Shown here piece after piece: positions 1 through 7,854 of a DNA stretch of 14,283 bases. The notes below the pieces were generated by a model that worked only from the letters and a program-made list of their open reading frames with translations, was not told where the DNA came from and ran no database searches. The stretch spans positions 1 through 14,283 of the forward strand of contig JAJYOS010000057.1 in the NCBI GenBank assembly GCA_021796055.1. The letters run 5' to 3'. The first letter of the stretch is position 1; each line of letters begins with the position of its first letter. A program made the translations under genes and the position numbers. Source of the DNA: Bacteroidota bacterium (GTDB lineage: Bacteria; Bacteroidota; Kryptoniia; Kryptoniales; JAKASW01).

Positions 1-15
1 AGGCCCTCGCGCCAT

Positions 16-711
16 CTATTCATCTGACAGCGCGAATTCCACCGCCGCCATGGCGTGCAACGTAGTGGTGTCGAACACGGGGATTTCACAGTCGGATTGC
101 TTGATGAGAAGCGGGATCTCTGTGCAACCGAGTATGATTCCCTCCGCGCCTTTTGCAACAAGGCTATCGATTATCTCCAGATATTTGCTCCGAGTCTCGT
201 CCTTAAGCACAGCCAGTTCGAGTTCGGTCATGATGGTCCTGTTTATGTACTCGCGCTGTGGCTGATCAGGAACGAGCGTGGCAATGTCAAAGCTTTTCAA
301 GCGGTCCTTATAGAAGCTCTGCTCCATGGTCATCTTGGTACCGAGGAGTCCGACACTCTTCATGTTCTTGCTGAGAATAGCTTTCGCGGTGACGTCGGCA
401 ATATGTATCAGCGGTATTCCAATTTTTGCCTGCACCAGGTCAGCCGCCATGTGGGGGGTATTGGCACAAAGCACGAGGCATTCAGCACCGGCGGTCTCCA
501 GGCGTCTGGCGATGCCGGTCAAATACTCGGCGAATTCCGCCAGACCTGATTCGTCTGTCGCGGGCCTGAATTCCTGTTGGTTGATGGAATACATAATCAT
601 CTTCGCGGAGTTTAGCCCTCCGAGACGCACGTTTATCTCTTTGTTAATTACCCTGTAGTAATCGACCGTCGACACCCAGCCGGTGCCGCCGATAAGTCCA
701 AGTGTTTTCAT
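16..711 (-). CDS. Aspartate/glutamate racemase family protein (RacX/YgeA-like amino-acid racemase)
   Basis: The 231-residue protein belongs to the cofactor-independent Asp/Glu racemase superfamily, cytoplasmic enzymes that invert the alpha carbon of amino acids with two cysteines. It opens with the family signature LGLIGGTGWVST followed by DYYR. Both catalytic-type cysteines are visible: Cys82 in VLCANTPH and Cys196 in GCTEIPLL. Length is normal for the family (about 230). I place the start at 711 because AGGAG lies six bases upstream and the family begins right at MKTLGLIGG; the frame stays open to an ATG at 762, but that adds 17 residues unlike the family. It is transcribed away from the efflux operon, so no shared function is implied. 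Substrate cannot be told from sequence; broad-specificity D-amino-acid formation, as in YgeA/RacX, is the best inference. Confidence 0.87.
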   Translation of the reverse strand: MKTLGLIGGTGWVSTVDYYRVINKEINVRLGGLNSAKMIMYSINQQEFRPATDESGLAEFAEYLTGIARRLETAGAECLVLCANTPHMAADLVQAKIGIPLIHIADVTAKAILSKNMKSVGLLGTKMTMEQSFYKDRLKSFDIATLVPDQPQREYINRTIMTELELAVLKDETRSKYLEIIDSLVAKGAEGIILGCTEIPLLIKQSDCEIPVFDTTTLHAMAAVEFALSDE

Positions 712-976
712 CTCTCTCCTCGATTCCCAGTTGAAAGTTGATACTCGAAGATATTCCTGCACCGGCGGAAGTGCAAATGCCTTCAGTCTTCCTTGAATCT
801 CACTTCCCCCCCATTTAGCTTATCAATCGAAAGTCGTAACACGGAATTCGTGCTTCCGTAAAACAGACTGTCGTATCGAGTTTTCAGGGCGGCTAATCAG
901 TCATCGTCAGGCGGCTTAAGTCCCGGTATTCACAATACGTTATATAATCATATCAAAATTGCAGGGCATGCGAACT
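712..976. promoter_or_regulatory. Divergent intergenic region between the racemase gene and the efflux operon
   Basis: This 265-base gap must hold promoters for both flanking genes. Upstream of the tolC-like gene a TATAAT stands out at 943-948, inside an A+T-rich stretch, about 20-30 bases before the candidate starts; no good -35 match lies 17 bases before it, so the promoter may depend on an activator. A 6-bp inverted repeat, ACGGAA/TTCCGT, with a 7-base loop lies near 841-859 and could be an operator or just a hairpin. No regulator gene is adjacent. I see no protein-coding gene here. Confidence 0.3.
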
Positions 977-2323
977 ATGATATTATGTAACGAGAGGAGA
1001 ATCGTCGCCGCACTCGCGGCTGTCATCCTTTTTGCGGGAAGAGCGATCGCGCAGGATACTCTTCGCCTTTCGCTCGATAAAGCGATCTCCATAGCGCTTT
1101 CGCAGAACAGAGACGTCCTCATAGCCGATCAGGATCGAGCCAGGTCGGAAGCTCAGATCGCCGAAGCAAGGTCGGGTGCTTTCCCGCAGCTCTCCTTCTC
1201 GGGCCAGTATATGAGGAACATACAACTTCCCGTACTATTCCTCCCCGCGAACTCCGCGTTCAACCCGACATCGAACGTCCAGACTTTTCCGATCGGTTCG
1301 AACAATTCTTATCAATGGGGCGGCCAGCTCACTCAGGCGCTGTATAGCAGACAGGTGGGAGTAGCTCTCGAGATTGCGAACACCTACAAAGAATTTTCCG
1401 AAGCGGGACTGGACGCGACAAAATCGGGCGTCGTTCTACAGGTGAAGAAAGCTTTCTACGGGGTCCTTCTCATGAAAAAGCTGGTCGAGGCGAACAAGCA
1501 GGGACTCGACGTGGTGCGGGCAAACCTTGTCAACGTGCAGGCGCTTTACAAGCACGGCAACGCGGCGGAGTTCGATTTGCTCCGCGCCGAAGTGCAGGTC
1601 GCGAACACGGAGCCCGTCCTCATCTCCGTAGAGAACAACCTCGTCCTCGCGAAGAACGGACTAAAGTCGCTCCTAGCGATTCCGCTCGACAAAGAGATTG
1701 ATGTGGAAGGAGATTTCACCTTTACCGATGTACCGCAGTCCGTTCTGGACGCTGGCTCCGCACACGCGATCGAGACGAACCCCGGTTTGCAGCAGCTCGC
1801 CTTCCAGGAATCTATGCTCGATAAGAACATCAGCATAGAACAATCGGGCTACTTCCCTTCCATCTACGCGTTCGGAGCTTACCAGTGGCAGACACAGGAC
1901 AACACGTTTCAGTTCAGCAACTATTATTGGGCGAAGATACTTAACGTCGGGGTGACTCTTTCATGGAACCTGTTCGACGGTTTGCGCACTCCGGCCCGCG
2001 TGGAAGAGGCGAGGATCGACCTCAGGAAAACGAAGCTGACCCGGCTGAAGGCGGAAGAAGGATTGACAATACAGATTCAATCGGCGCGCCTAAAGATGAA
2101 CGAAGCCAAACAGCGGGTGCAGGGACAGGAGAAAAACATCGAGCAGGCGAAGCGAGCGGTCGCGATCGCAGGGACAAGATTCAAGAGCGGCGTCGGCACT
2201 CAACTCGAACTGCTCGACGCGCAGGTTGCGATGACCCTTGCGCAGACAAACTACGCTCAGGCCATTTACGACTACCTCGTAGCAAAAACCGACTGGGAGT
2301 ACGCCATAGGGAGAGAGAAATGA
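977..2323 (+). CDS. TolC-family outer-membrane efflux channel
   Basis: This is the outer-membrane component of a tripartite efflux pump, expected to form a trimeric beta-barrel with a long alpha-helical periplasmic tunnel. The N-terminus is a signal peptide (hydrophobic run AALAAVILFAG, cleavage probably after AIA, residue 25), followed by the typical TolC opening DTLRLSLDKAISIALSQN. Two helical OEP repeats follow, the second ending in the characteristic FKSGVGTQLELLDAQ motif near the C-terminus. Length of about 448 residues is normal. The start is uncertain: ATG 977 has AGGG ten bases upstream; ATG 968 and TTG 959 are in frame, but 968 has AGGG only one base away. Its stop (TGA 2321-2323) overlaps an ATG of the adaptor frame. 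It is the first gene of the pump operon. Confidence 0.9.
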   Translation: MILCNERRIVAALAAVILFAGRAIAQDTLRLSLDKAISIALSQNRDVLIADQDRARSEAQIAEARSGAFPQLSFSGQYMRNIQLPVLFLPANSAFNPTSNVQTFPIGSNNSYQWGGQLTQALYSRQVGVALEIANTYKEFSEAGLDATKSGVVLQVKKAFYGVLLMKKLVEANKQGLDVVRANLVNVQALYKHGNAAEFDLLRAEVQVANTEPVLISVENNLVLAKNGLKSLLAIPLDKEIDVEGDFTFTDVPQSVLDAGSAHAIETNPGLQQLAFQESMLDKNISIEQSGYFPSIYAFGAYQWQTQDNTFQFSNYYWAKILNVGVTLSWNLFDGLRTPARVEEARIDLRKTKLTRLKAEEGLTIQIQSARLKMNEAKQRVQGQEKNIEQAKRAVAIAGTRFKSGVGTQLELLDAQVAMTLAQTNYAQAIYDYLVAKTDWEYAIGREK

Positions 2324-2397
2324 TGACAGATTCAGAAACTCTAACTAAAACGCGCAGGTTCAAAGGGCGGCTGCCGCGTTTTGATTCATCAACACTC

Positions 2398-2403
2398 GGG
2401 AGG
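2398..2403 (+). promoter_or_regulatory. Ribosome binding site deciding the adaptor start (GGGAGG before TTG)
   Basis: GGGAGG is followed by a six-base spacer and a TTG at 2410. This start gives a compact lipoprotein signal peptide, whereas the competing ATG at 2320 (preceded by AGGGAG) adds 30 residues before it. Confidence 0.5.
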
Positions 2404-2409
2404 CAGAAA

Positions 2410-3480
2410 TTGAGGAAGATTACTTTTTCAATGAAGATAAGTATCATGACCGGCTTGGCAGGAGTGCTGTTTAGTGGTTGCGGGCGAACGCCCAATGCCG
2501 AAAAGAAGGCGGGAACCCTGACATTCTCTACCGTCCCGGTCGAGATAGCGATCGCGCATAAGCAGAAGCTTTCGGTTACCAGGCAATTCTCGGGTACACT
2601 GGAGGGCCAGGAACAGGCGAATATTGTGGCAAAGATATCGGAACGAATTACGGCCATCGACGCGCAGGTGGGGCAATCGGTGAAAGCCGGGCAGGTGTTA
2701 GTCGTCCTGGACAGAAGCGGCGCGACTTCGCAATACTACCAGGCACAGGCCGCCTTCAACAACGCGGAGAAGACTTATGAGCGTATGAACGCTCTCCTTA
2801 AAGAAGGGGCAATTTCCCAACAATCTCTCGACGGAGCCCAGACGGCGTATGAAGTCGCAAAAGCGAATTTCGACGCCGCGAAGAGTGCCGTCGAGCTTAC
2901 AACCCCGATCCCCGGCGTGGTCACCGCCGTCAACGTCAGCGTTGGCGACCTGACTTCGCCCGGAGGAGTACTCATGACTGTGGCGAGAATAGGAAAGATG
3001 AAGGTCGACTTCGACGTGAACGAGACCGATCTCGGAAGCCTGACGACTGGGCAGAAGGTGCAGGTGTATTCTGAAGCGCGTCCTGACGTCAAGATAACCG
3101 GTGAGATCGTTCAGCTTTCCAAGTCCGCAGACGTGCGATCACGCACGTTCCAAATAAAGGCGCTCTTCAACAACACGCCAGACAACTGGTTCAGGCCTGG
3201 AATGTTCTGCAGGGTCAACGTGCCGGTCTCTTCGCGCGACAGGCCCATCGTCGTTCCGGCAGCGGCGATACAGAGCGATGGAATCACGAGCCGTGTCTTC
3301 ATCGTCAGAAATGGTCGATCATTCCAGCGAATCGTGGAGACCGGATTGACAGACGGGAGAATGTTCGAAGTGCTCAATGGACTCGAAGAAAGAGACACCG
3401 TAATTACGACCGGCGCCACGAACGCGCGTGACAGCGGCTTCGTCAGTATCGCCAATCTGGGAAATGAAAATGAAAAATGA
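2410..3480 (+). CDS. RND efflux periplasmic adaptor (HlyD/AcrA family), lipoprotein
   Basis: This is the membrane-fusion protein linking the RND transporter to the TolC channel. From a TTG start at 2410 it has 356 residues. A hydrophobic signal peptide ends in LFSGC, a slightly atypical lipobox (Phe at -3), so Cys24 is probably lipidated. A barrel-sandwich (lipoyl-like) half follows (about 77-102, VGQSVKAGQVLVVLD), then a short alpha-helical hairpin (about 105-160), the second lipoyl half (PIPGVVTAVNVSVGDLTSPGG, split here as PIPGVVTAVN and VSVGDLTSPGG), the beta-barrel (about 195-270) and the membrane-proximal domain (VVPAAAI onward). ATG 2320, overlapping the tolC-like stop, is in frame with a good AGGGAG site and would give 386 residues with an improbably long signal peptide; an ATG at 2431 is also possible. 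It sits between its channel and transporter partners. Confidence 0.88.
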   Translation: MRKITFSMKISIMTGLAGVLFSGCGRTPNAEKKAGTLTFSTVPVEIAIAHKQKLSVTRQFSGTLEGQEQANIVAKISERITAIDAQVGQSVKAGQVLVVLDRSGATSQYYQAQAAFNNAEKTYERMNALLKEGAISQQSLDGAQTAYEVAKANFDAAKSAVELTTPIPGVVTAVNVSVGDLTSPGGVLMTVARIGKMKVDFDVNETDLGSLTTGQKVQVYSEARPDVKITGEIVQLSKSADVRSRTFQIKALFNNTPDNWFRPGMFCRVNVPVSSRDRPIVVPAAAIQSDGITSRVFIVRNGRSFQRIVETGLTDGRMFEVLNGLEERDTVITTGATNARDSGFVSIANLGNENEK

Positions 3481-3652
3481 CCACATGCAAATTCCCGCGG
3501 CTAATATCGAGCGCCTCCCGGGAGAGTTCATACACAGCCATGTGGCCTTTCTAGAAATACTGAGCCCGCCCGAGAAGCGGAAGAGGCCGATCGGATTCCG
3601 GATAAGAGAGGCACGTGCTCCCTATTCTGCACGGAGGAGAAACCAGACATGA
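3464..3652 (+). CDS. Possible small bridging ORF between adaptor and transporter genes
   Basis: A 62-codon ORF begins within the last codons of the adaptor gene (ATG 3464 or 3470) and its TGA overlaps the ATG of the transporter gene. It therefore fills the 168-base gap exactly, in an arrangement typical of translational coupling. The predicted peptide is basic and Arg/Pro-rich toward its end, with no signal peptide, membrane segment or family I recognise. The upstream sequence TGGGAA is only a weak ribosome binding site. It may be a real coupling peptide, or a chance open frame in a leader region. I lean toward chance, but nothing else explains the gap. Confidence 0.2.
   Translation: MKMKNDHMQIPAANIERLPGEFIHSHVAFLEILSPPEKRKRPIGFRIREARAPYSARRRNQT
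3633..3639 (+). promoter_or_regulatory. Strong ribosome binding site for the RND transporter
   Basis: GGAGGAG lies nine bases before the ATG at 3649 and supports that start, so the transporter can be translated independently of the adaptor. Confidence 0.7.
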
Positions 3653-6600
3653 AATTAGCCGACACATCTATAGAACGCCCCGTATTCGCGACGATGATGA
3701 TACTCGCCCTCATCGTGCTCGGGCTTTTCTCGTTCATGAAATTGAACATTGATCAGTTCCCCGACATCGATTTTCCGTACGTCACCGTCACGAGCGTTCT
3801 TCCAGGCGCGGGACCTGAGCAGATGGAGACGGATGTAACTAAGAAAATCGAAGATGCCGTGAACACGATCGGCGGCATCGAGCACATCACTTCGATATCT
3901 CGTGAAGGAGTCTCGTTTGTAATAATCCAGTTCAAGCTCGAGGTCGAGGGAAGGCAGGCGGCGCAGGAGGTTCGCGAGAAAATCTCCGCGGTGCGCGCAG
4001 ATCTGCCGACAGATCTTGAAGAACCTGTAGTCCAACGCATTGACCCGGCAAGCGTACCAATGTTCACTCTAACGGTCTCCGGACCGCGGTCGGACAAGGA
4101 GATCACGACGTTCGCCAAGAATGTGATCAGGAAAAGACTGGAGAACGTGCCCGGCGTCGGTCGAGTGGATCTAGTCGGCGGCGCGGAGAGAGAGATACAG
4201 ATATCGGTTGACGCTTCAAGACTTAAGGCCTACAATCTCTCGATAAATGACATCATACAGGCCGTCGCTGCATCAAACATGGAAGTGCCCGCTGGCAATC
4301 TCACGCAGGGTCCACGCCAGATACTTCTTCGCACGATGGGAAAATATTCGAATGTCGGCGACTTCAATAGGGTTATAGTTGCGACGCCAGGCGGCAAGCC
4401 TATATATCTGTCCGACGTGGCACAGGTTTTCGACGGCGTAAAGGAGCAGACAAGTCTCACGCGGGTGAACGGCAGACCCGCCGTCGGCCTCAGCATATTG
4501 AAGCAGTCGGGGAGCAACACCGTACGTGTCGCGGAGGGAATCCAGCAGCAACTCGCTGCTTTACAGAAGGAAATTCCGCCTGATCTCAAGATCACCGTGG
4601 CACAGGATAACAGCACTTTCATCGTCGAGGAGGTTAACGACGTCCTGTTCGACATTTTCTATGGCGGCCTGCTCGCGGTCATCGTGGTCTTTCTATTCCT
4701 CGCGAATATGCGTTCCACAATTATAAGCGCCATCGCTCTTCCGACATCCATCATCGCAAGCTTCATCATAATGTATGCGCTCAACTTCACGCTGAATATG
4801 ATCTCGCTTCTCGCCCTTTCACTGGCGGTCGGTCTCCTTATCGACGACGCTATTGTGGTCATCGAGAATATATTCAGACACATGCAGCAGGGCGAGACTC
4901 CAATGGAAGCCGCGAAGGCTGCGACTGCCGAGATAGGACTCGCGGTAATGGCGACGACATTCACCATAGTCGCCGTGTTCGTGCCCATAGCCTTCACCCC
5001 CGGCATTGTCGGCAGGTTCTTCTACCAATTCGGGTTGACCGTCTCAGTCGCGGTGCTCGTTTCCCTTTTCGTGGCGTTCACGCTGACCCCCATGCTTTCC
5101 TCCCGCTGGCTCACGGCCGCCGACGAGGAGTTTGAGAATAAAGGCTCCATGCTGCGCCGCGGACTCTACTACTTCAACCACTTCTTCCAGCTCCTAAGCC
5201 AGAAATACAGGAAAGCCATCAGATGGTCGCTGCACCACCGGAAGACCGTGATCTTCGGTTCAATCGCCGTGTTCGTATCGAGTTTCTTCCTGATGGGATT
5301 TCTCGGAACATCCTTTTTCCCTGACACCGACGAAAGCGAATTCACAATCGGCATTCACGCGGCTCCGGGAAGTTCGCTGGAACAGACTGCCGCCATAGGT
5401 TCTTATATAGAAAATGTTCTCGAGAGACAACCGGAAGTTACGACTACTCTACTGACGATAGGCGCGGGAAACGATCCGGTCACGACGGGAAATATCCTGG
5501 TGAAACTTGTGAAGAAGAACGAACGAAAGCGGAGCATCTGGCAAATCATGAATTATCTCCGGGAGGACCTTCGAAATACGCCCGGAGTGAAAATGTCTTA
5601 TGGGACTCAGGGTGGTCCAGGTGGGAATCAAAAACCGGTCGTGATGAGCGTCCGTGGCGACAACATGACGACGCTCAAATGGATCGCCGACAGAGTCGAG
5701 AGCATCGTTAGGACAACGCCTGGCGCAGTTGACATTGAGAACAGCCTCGAGACATCAAAGCCTGAGGTCAGGATAAGGATAGACCGCGAGAAGGCCTCGG
5801 ATTTGGGCGTGAACGTAGCACAAATCGCCACAACGGCGAGAGCCCTAGTTGACGGATATGTTGCGACGAAATACCAGGAAGGTGACGAGCAGTATGACGT
5901 CAGGGTCCGTCTTCGCAAGGAAGACAGGACTTCATTTGAAAACGTGAACAACCTATCCATTAAGAGCAACAAGGCGATTGGAAACGGGGAAAATCTTCTC
6001 GTGCCAGTAAGCTACGTTGCGGATATCAGGCAGAGCTCCGGTCCGTCGCAGATCAACCGATTCGACAGGCAGCGCGAGATTCGAGTCGACGCAAACCTCT
6101 CCGGAAGACTTCTCGGGGAGGTTCTCGGAGATATTCAGAACAGCACTAACAGGCTTTCTCTTCCCCCCGGTTACAGTGTCGCTGTCATCGGCCAGGGACA
6201 GATGCAGTCTGAGTCATTCATGAACATACTTCTTTCGCTGGCGCTCGCGGTCATATTCGTTTACATCGTGCTCGCGGCTCAGTTTGAGAGTTTCACTTAT
6301 CCATTCGCGATAATGCTCGCGCTGCCTATGTCGCTCATAGGCGCCGTACTCGGTCTGCTCGCGTTCAACAGCGCTATTTCCATGATGTCGATGATCGGTA
6401 TAATAATGCTAATGGGTCTTGTCACGAAAAATGGTATTTTGCTGGTTGATTATGCGAACGTTCTTCGGGACAGGGGTCAGGAACGGACCGAGGCGCTTAT
6501 CAATGCGGGCGCGACGAGGCTTCGCCCGATTCTCATGACTACCTTCGCGATGATATTTGGAATGATGCCGGTCGCCTTCGCCGTGAGCGAAGGTAGCGAG

Positions 6601-6744
6601 TTCCGCGCCCCGATGGGACAGGCAGTAATCGGCGGGCTGATTACTTCGACTCTCCTGACGCTCTTCGTAGTGCCAGTGGTTTATTCCATCCTCGACGATC
6701 TCTCCTTCAAGAAAATGCTCGGCTTCCTACGTCGCGGCAAATGA
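3649..6744 (+). CDS. RND-family inner-membrane efflux transporter (AcrB/HAE1-like)
   Basis: This 1031-residue protein is the proton-driven inner-membrane pump of the tripartite system. It has the RND layout: TM1 at about 10-30, a large periplasmic loop, TM2-TM6 at about 335-490, TM7 near 535, a second periplasmic loop and TM8-TM12 at about 870-1020. The N-terminal signature (SIERPVFATMM, FPDIDFPYVTV) and G-motifs fit the hydrophobe/amphiphile exporter branch rather than the heavy-metal CzcA branch. The proton-relay residues are present: Asp399-Asp400 in GLLIDDAIVVIEN (TM4) and Lys927 in GLVTKNGILLVDYA (TM10). Length matches AcrB (about 1050). Likely substrates are drugs, dyes, bile-salt-like amphiphiles or lipids; the sequence cannot decide. 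The channel and adaptor genes precede it, and a PII-like gene follows. Confidence 0.95.
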   Translation: MKLADTSIERPVFATMMILALIVLGLFSFMKLNIDQFPDIDFPYVTVTSVLPGAGPEQMETDVTKKIEDAVNTIGGIEHITSISREGVSFVIIQFKLEVEGRQAAQEVREKISAVRADLPTDLEEPVVQRIDPASVPMFTLTVSGPRSDKEITTFAKNVIRKRLENVPGVGRVDLVGGAEREIQISVDASRLKAYNLSINDIIQAVAASNMEVPAGNLTQGPRQILLRTMGKYSNVGDFNRVIVATPGGKPIYLSDVAQVFDGVKEQTSLTRVNGRPAVGLSILKQSGSNTVRVAEGIQQQLAALQKEIPPDLKITVAQDNSTFIVEEVNDVLFDIFYGGLLAVIVVFLFLANMRSTIISAIALPTSIIASFIIMYALNFTLNMISLLALSLAVGLLIDDAIVVIENIFRHMQQGETPMEAAKAATAEIGLAVMATTFTIVAVFVPIAFTPGIVGRFFYQFGLTVSVAVLVSLFVAFTLTPMLSSRWLTAADEEFENKGSMLRRGLYYFNHFFQLLSQKYRKAIRWSLHHRKTVIFGSIAVFVSSFFLMGFLGTSFFPDTDESEFTIGIHAAPGSSLEQTAAIGSYIENVLERQPEVTTTLLTIGAGNDPVTTGNILVKLVKKNERKRSIWQIMNYLREDLRNTPGVKMSYGTQGGPGGNQKPVVMSVRGDNMTTLKWIADRVESIVRTTPGAVDIENSLETSKPEVRIRIDREKASDLGVNVAQIATTARALVDGYVATKYQEGDEQYDVRVRLRKEDRTSFENVNNLSIKSNKAIGNGENLLVPVSYVADIRQSSGPSQINRFDRQREIRVDANLSGRLLGEVLGDIQNSTNRLSLPPGYSVAVIGQGQMQSESFMNILLSLALAVIFVYIVLAAQFESFTYPFAIMLALPMSLIGAVLGLLAFNSAISMMSMIGIIMLMGLVTKNGILLVDYANVLRDRGQERTEALINAGATRLRPILMTTFAMIFGMMPVAFAVSEGSEFRAPMGQAVIGGLITSTLLTLFVVPVVYSILDDLSFKKMLGFLRRGK

Positions 6745-6775
6745 TAGCGACACGGAGCAGAAGTGATTATGATCC

Positions 6776-6800
6776 ACGAATGAATGCGCGTTCAATTCGT
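6776..6800 (+). other. Intercistronic hairpin between transporter and PII-like genes
   Basis: ACGAAT-GAA pairs with TTC-A-ATTCGT around a six-base loop (TGCGCG), giving nine base pairs with one bulged A. There is no T-run after it, so it is not a classic terminator. It ends five bases before the ribosome binding site of the next gene and could tune processing, stability or translation. Confidence 0.35.
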
Positions 6801-6815
6801 TAGATGGGAGGCCAA

Positions 6816-7115
6816 ATGAAAATAGTGTTCGTTGTCTGCAACGATATCGTTTCGCCGCGTGTGATGAAGCTCCTCGAAGCGGCGGGCATCGATTACTACA
6901 CCCGCTGGGAACACGTCAAGGGTAAAGGTCATGGCACAGATCCGCACCTCGACACGCGGAGCTTTCCCGGGACGAACGCCGTTTACATGATAGCGTTCGA
7001 GGAAGAATCGACGTTGGAAATGCTCGTTCAGGAAATCAGGATAGCCAACAAGAATATTCCGAGACCGGACGATCACATCCGGCTCTTCCAGGTGCCGCTC
7101 GAAAGAGTCGTGTAG
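6816..7115 (+). CDS. Small PII-like (GlnB/CutA-fold) protein linked to RND efflux
   Basis: The 99-residue protein starts MKIVFVVCNDIVSPRVMKLL and contains WEHVKGKGHG and FPGTNAVYMIAFEEE, which I read as a PII-like ferredoxin-fold protein. The order is beta strand, helix, a T-loop-like segment with GKGHG, a beta strand and an acidic end, matching small PII-like proteins often found after RND pumps in FCB bacteria. Proteins of this fold are usually trimers that bind small ligands or metals and regulate partners; no ligand can be named. The ATG at 6816 is preferred because GGGAGG (6806-6811) precedes it and the family begins at MKI; ATG 6804 overlaps that site. It lies 71 bases after the transporter gene on the same strand, probably in the same operon, and may sense or modulate the pump. 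Confidence 0.68.
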   Translation: MKIVFVVCNDIVSPRVMKLLEAAGIDYYTRWEHVKGKGHGTDPHLDTRSFPGTNAVYMIAFEEESTLEMLVQEIRIANKNIPRPDDHIRLFQVPLERVV

Positions 7116-7141
7116 AGACTATCCAGACAGCTGGCAAGACA

Positions 7142-7666
7142 CTACCAGCCCATCCTCTTTCGAAGTGATGTTATGTGCGCGACATGATGTTTGCCGTGCC
7201 AGGCATAGAGTTGAAGAGTCATATCGAGGTTCTGCACGCCGCTTTCCGGATGACGAAATGTGCGCTTAAAGTCTCCAGCCTTCATGCTGCTCAATAGGAA
7301 TACCCACCTGTGATGTAGGTTCTCAAAAAGCTTCATGGAGATCTCCACGTCCGCGGAAGTGGCATCGGGCAGATTGGCCCATTCCGCCTGGTTGTAAGTC
7401 TTAATAGTTGGCTCGTTCTCAGTAAGAGCCAGCCTGAATCTCATATACGCGTTCATGTGGCTGTCGGGAAGATGATGAACCACCTGCCGAACCGTCCACC
7501 CGCCCGGCCGATATGGTGTGTCAAGCTGCGCCTTTGTCATTCCATGCACGGCTTCCCGAAGCGCGGCGGGAGCGGCGGTAACATCGTTTATGAGTGTGAT
7601 GCGCTTCGCCTCCGTCAATTCCGGATCCGGAACAAAGCGCCCTATTGGATAACTTAGATCTTCCAT
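7142..7666 (-). CDS. yfiT: YfiT/BstA-like DinB-fold metal-dependent protein (putative bacillithiol transferase)
   Basis: The 174-residue protein is strikingly like Bacillus subtilis YfiT (also called BstA). It has LSYPIG at the N-terminus, TPYRPGGWTVRQVVHHL, DSHMNAYMRF and, near the end, YAWHGKHHVAH followed by RMGW. It is a DinB/YfiT four-helix-bundle protein. The histidine ligands are present: His65 (or 64), His160 and His164. Family members bind a divalent metal and are proposed to transfer low-molecular-weight thiols such as bacillithiol to electrophiles, a cytoplasmic detoxification role. The start is supported by AAGGTGA about four bases upstream of ATG 7666. It converges on the PII-like gene with a 26-base gap. 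A detoxification enzyme near a drug pump is suggestive but the strands differ, so co-regulation is not shown. Confidence 0.85.
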   Translation of the reverse strand: MEDLSYPIGRFVPDPELTEAKRITLINDVTAAPAALREAVHGMTKAQLDTPYRPGGWTVRQVVHHLPDSHMNAYMRFRLALTENEPTIKTYNQAEWANLPDATSADVEISMKLFENLHHRWVFLLSSMKAGDFKRTFRHPESGVQNLDMTLQLYAWHGKHHVAHITSLRKRMGW

Positions 7667-7721
7667 TTGTCACCTTCTATTTGAAACTATTTAACATACG
7701 ATTTCCCGACTTAATTTTCGT

Positions 7722-7752
7722 GAAGCGCGATTTAAAGCCGATATCGCGCTTC
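7722..7752. repeat. Perfect 10-bp inverted repeat between the phosphatase and yfiT genes
   Basis: GAAGCGCGAT (7722-7731) is matched exactly by ATCGCGCTTC (7743-7752) around an 11-base loop. It lies about 100 bases downstream of the phosphatase stop and 55 bases upstream of the yfiT-like start, both read leftward. No T-run follows in either direction, so it is not a standard intrinsic terminator. It could be an RNA 3'-end hairpin or an operator. The rest of 7667-7854 shows nothing else I can support. Confidence 0.45.
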
Positions 7753-7854
7753 CCTCTCAGCTTGCTGTTCCCTTCCTTTCAGACAATATGGTTAGGTGAA
7801 GACGATGTGAGCGCAAATGTCGATGAAGGGCTTTTCTGCGCACTTGCTCCGGCG

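Noticed and set aside
55..549. 164-codon open frame on the + strand
   Set aside because: It lies antisense to the well-supported racemase gene and has no family features or ribosome binding site.
1963..2319. Upstream extension of the adaptor frame into the channel gene
   Set aside because: It overlaps the conserved C-terminal half of the TolC-like protein and encodes a charged sequence without adaptor or signal-peptide features.
7100..7162. Eight-bp inverted repeat CGAAAGAG/CTCTTTCG across the convergent gene ends
   Set aside because: The arms lie within two coding ends with a loop of about 47 bases and no T-run; chance is the simpler reading for a bidirectional terminator.
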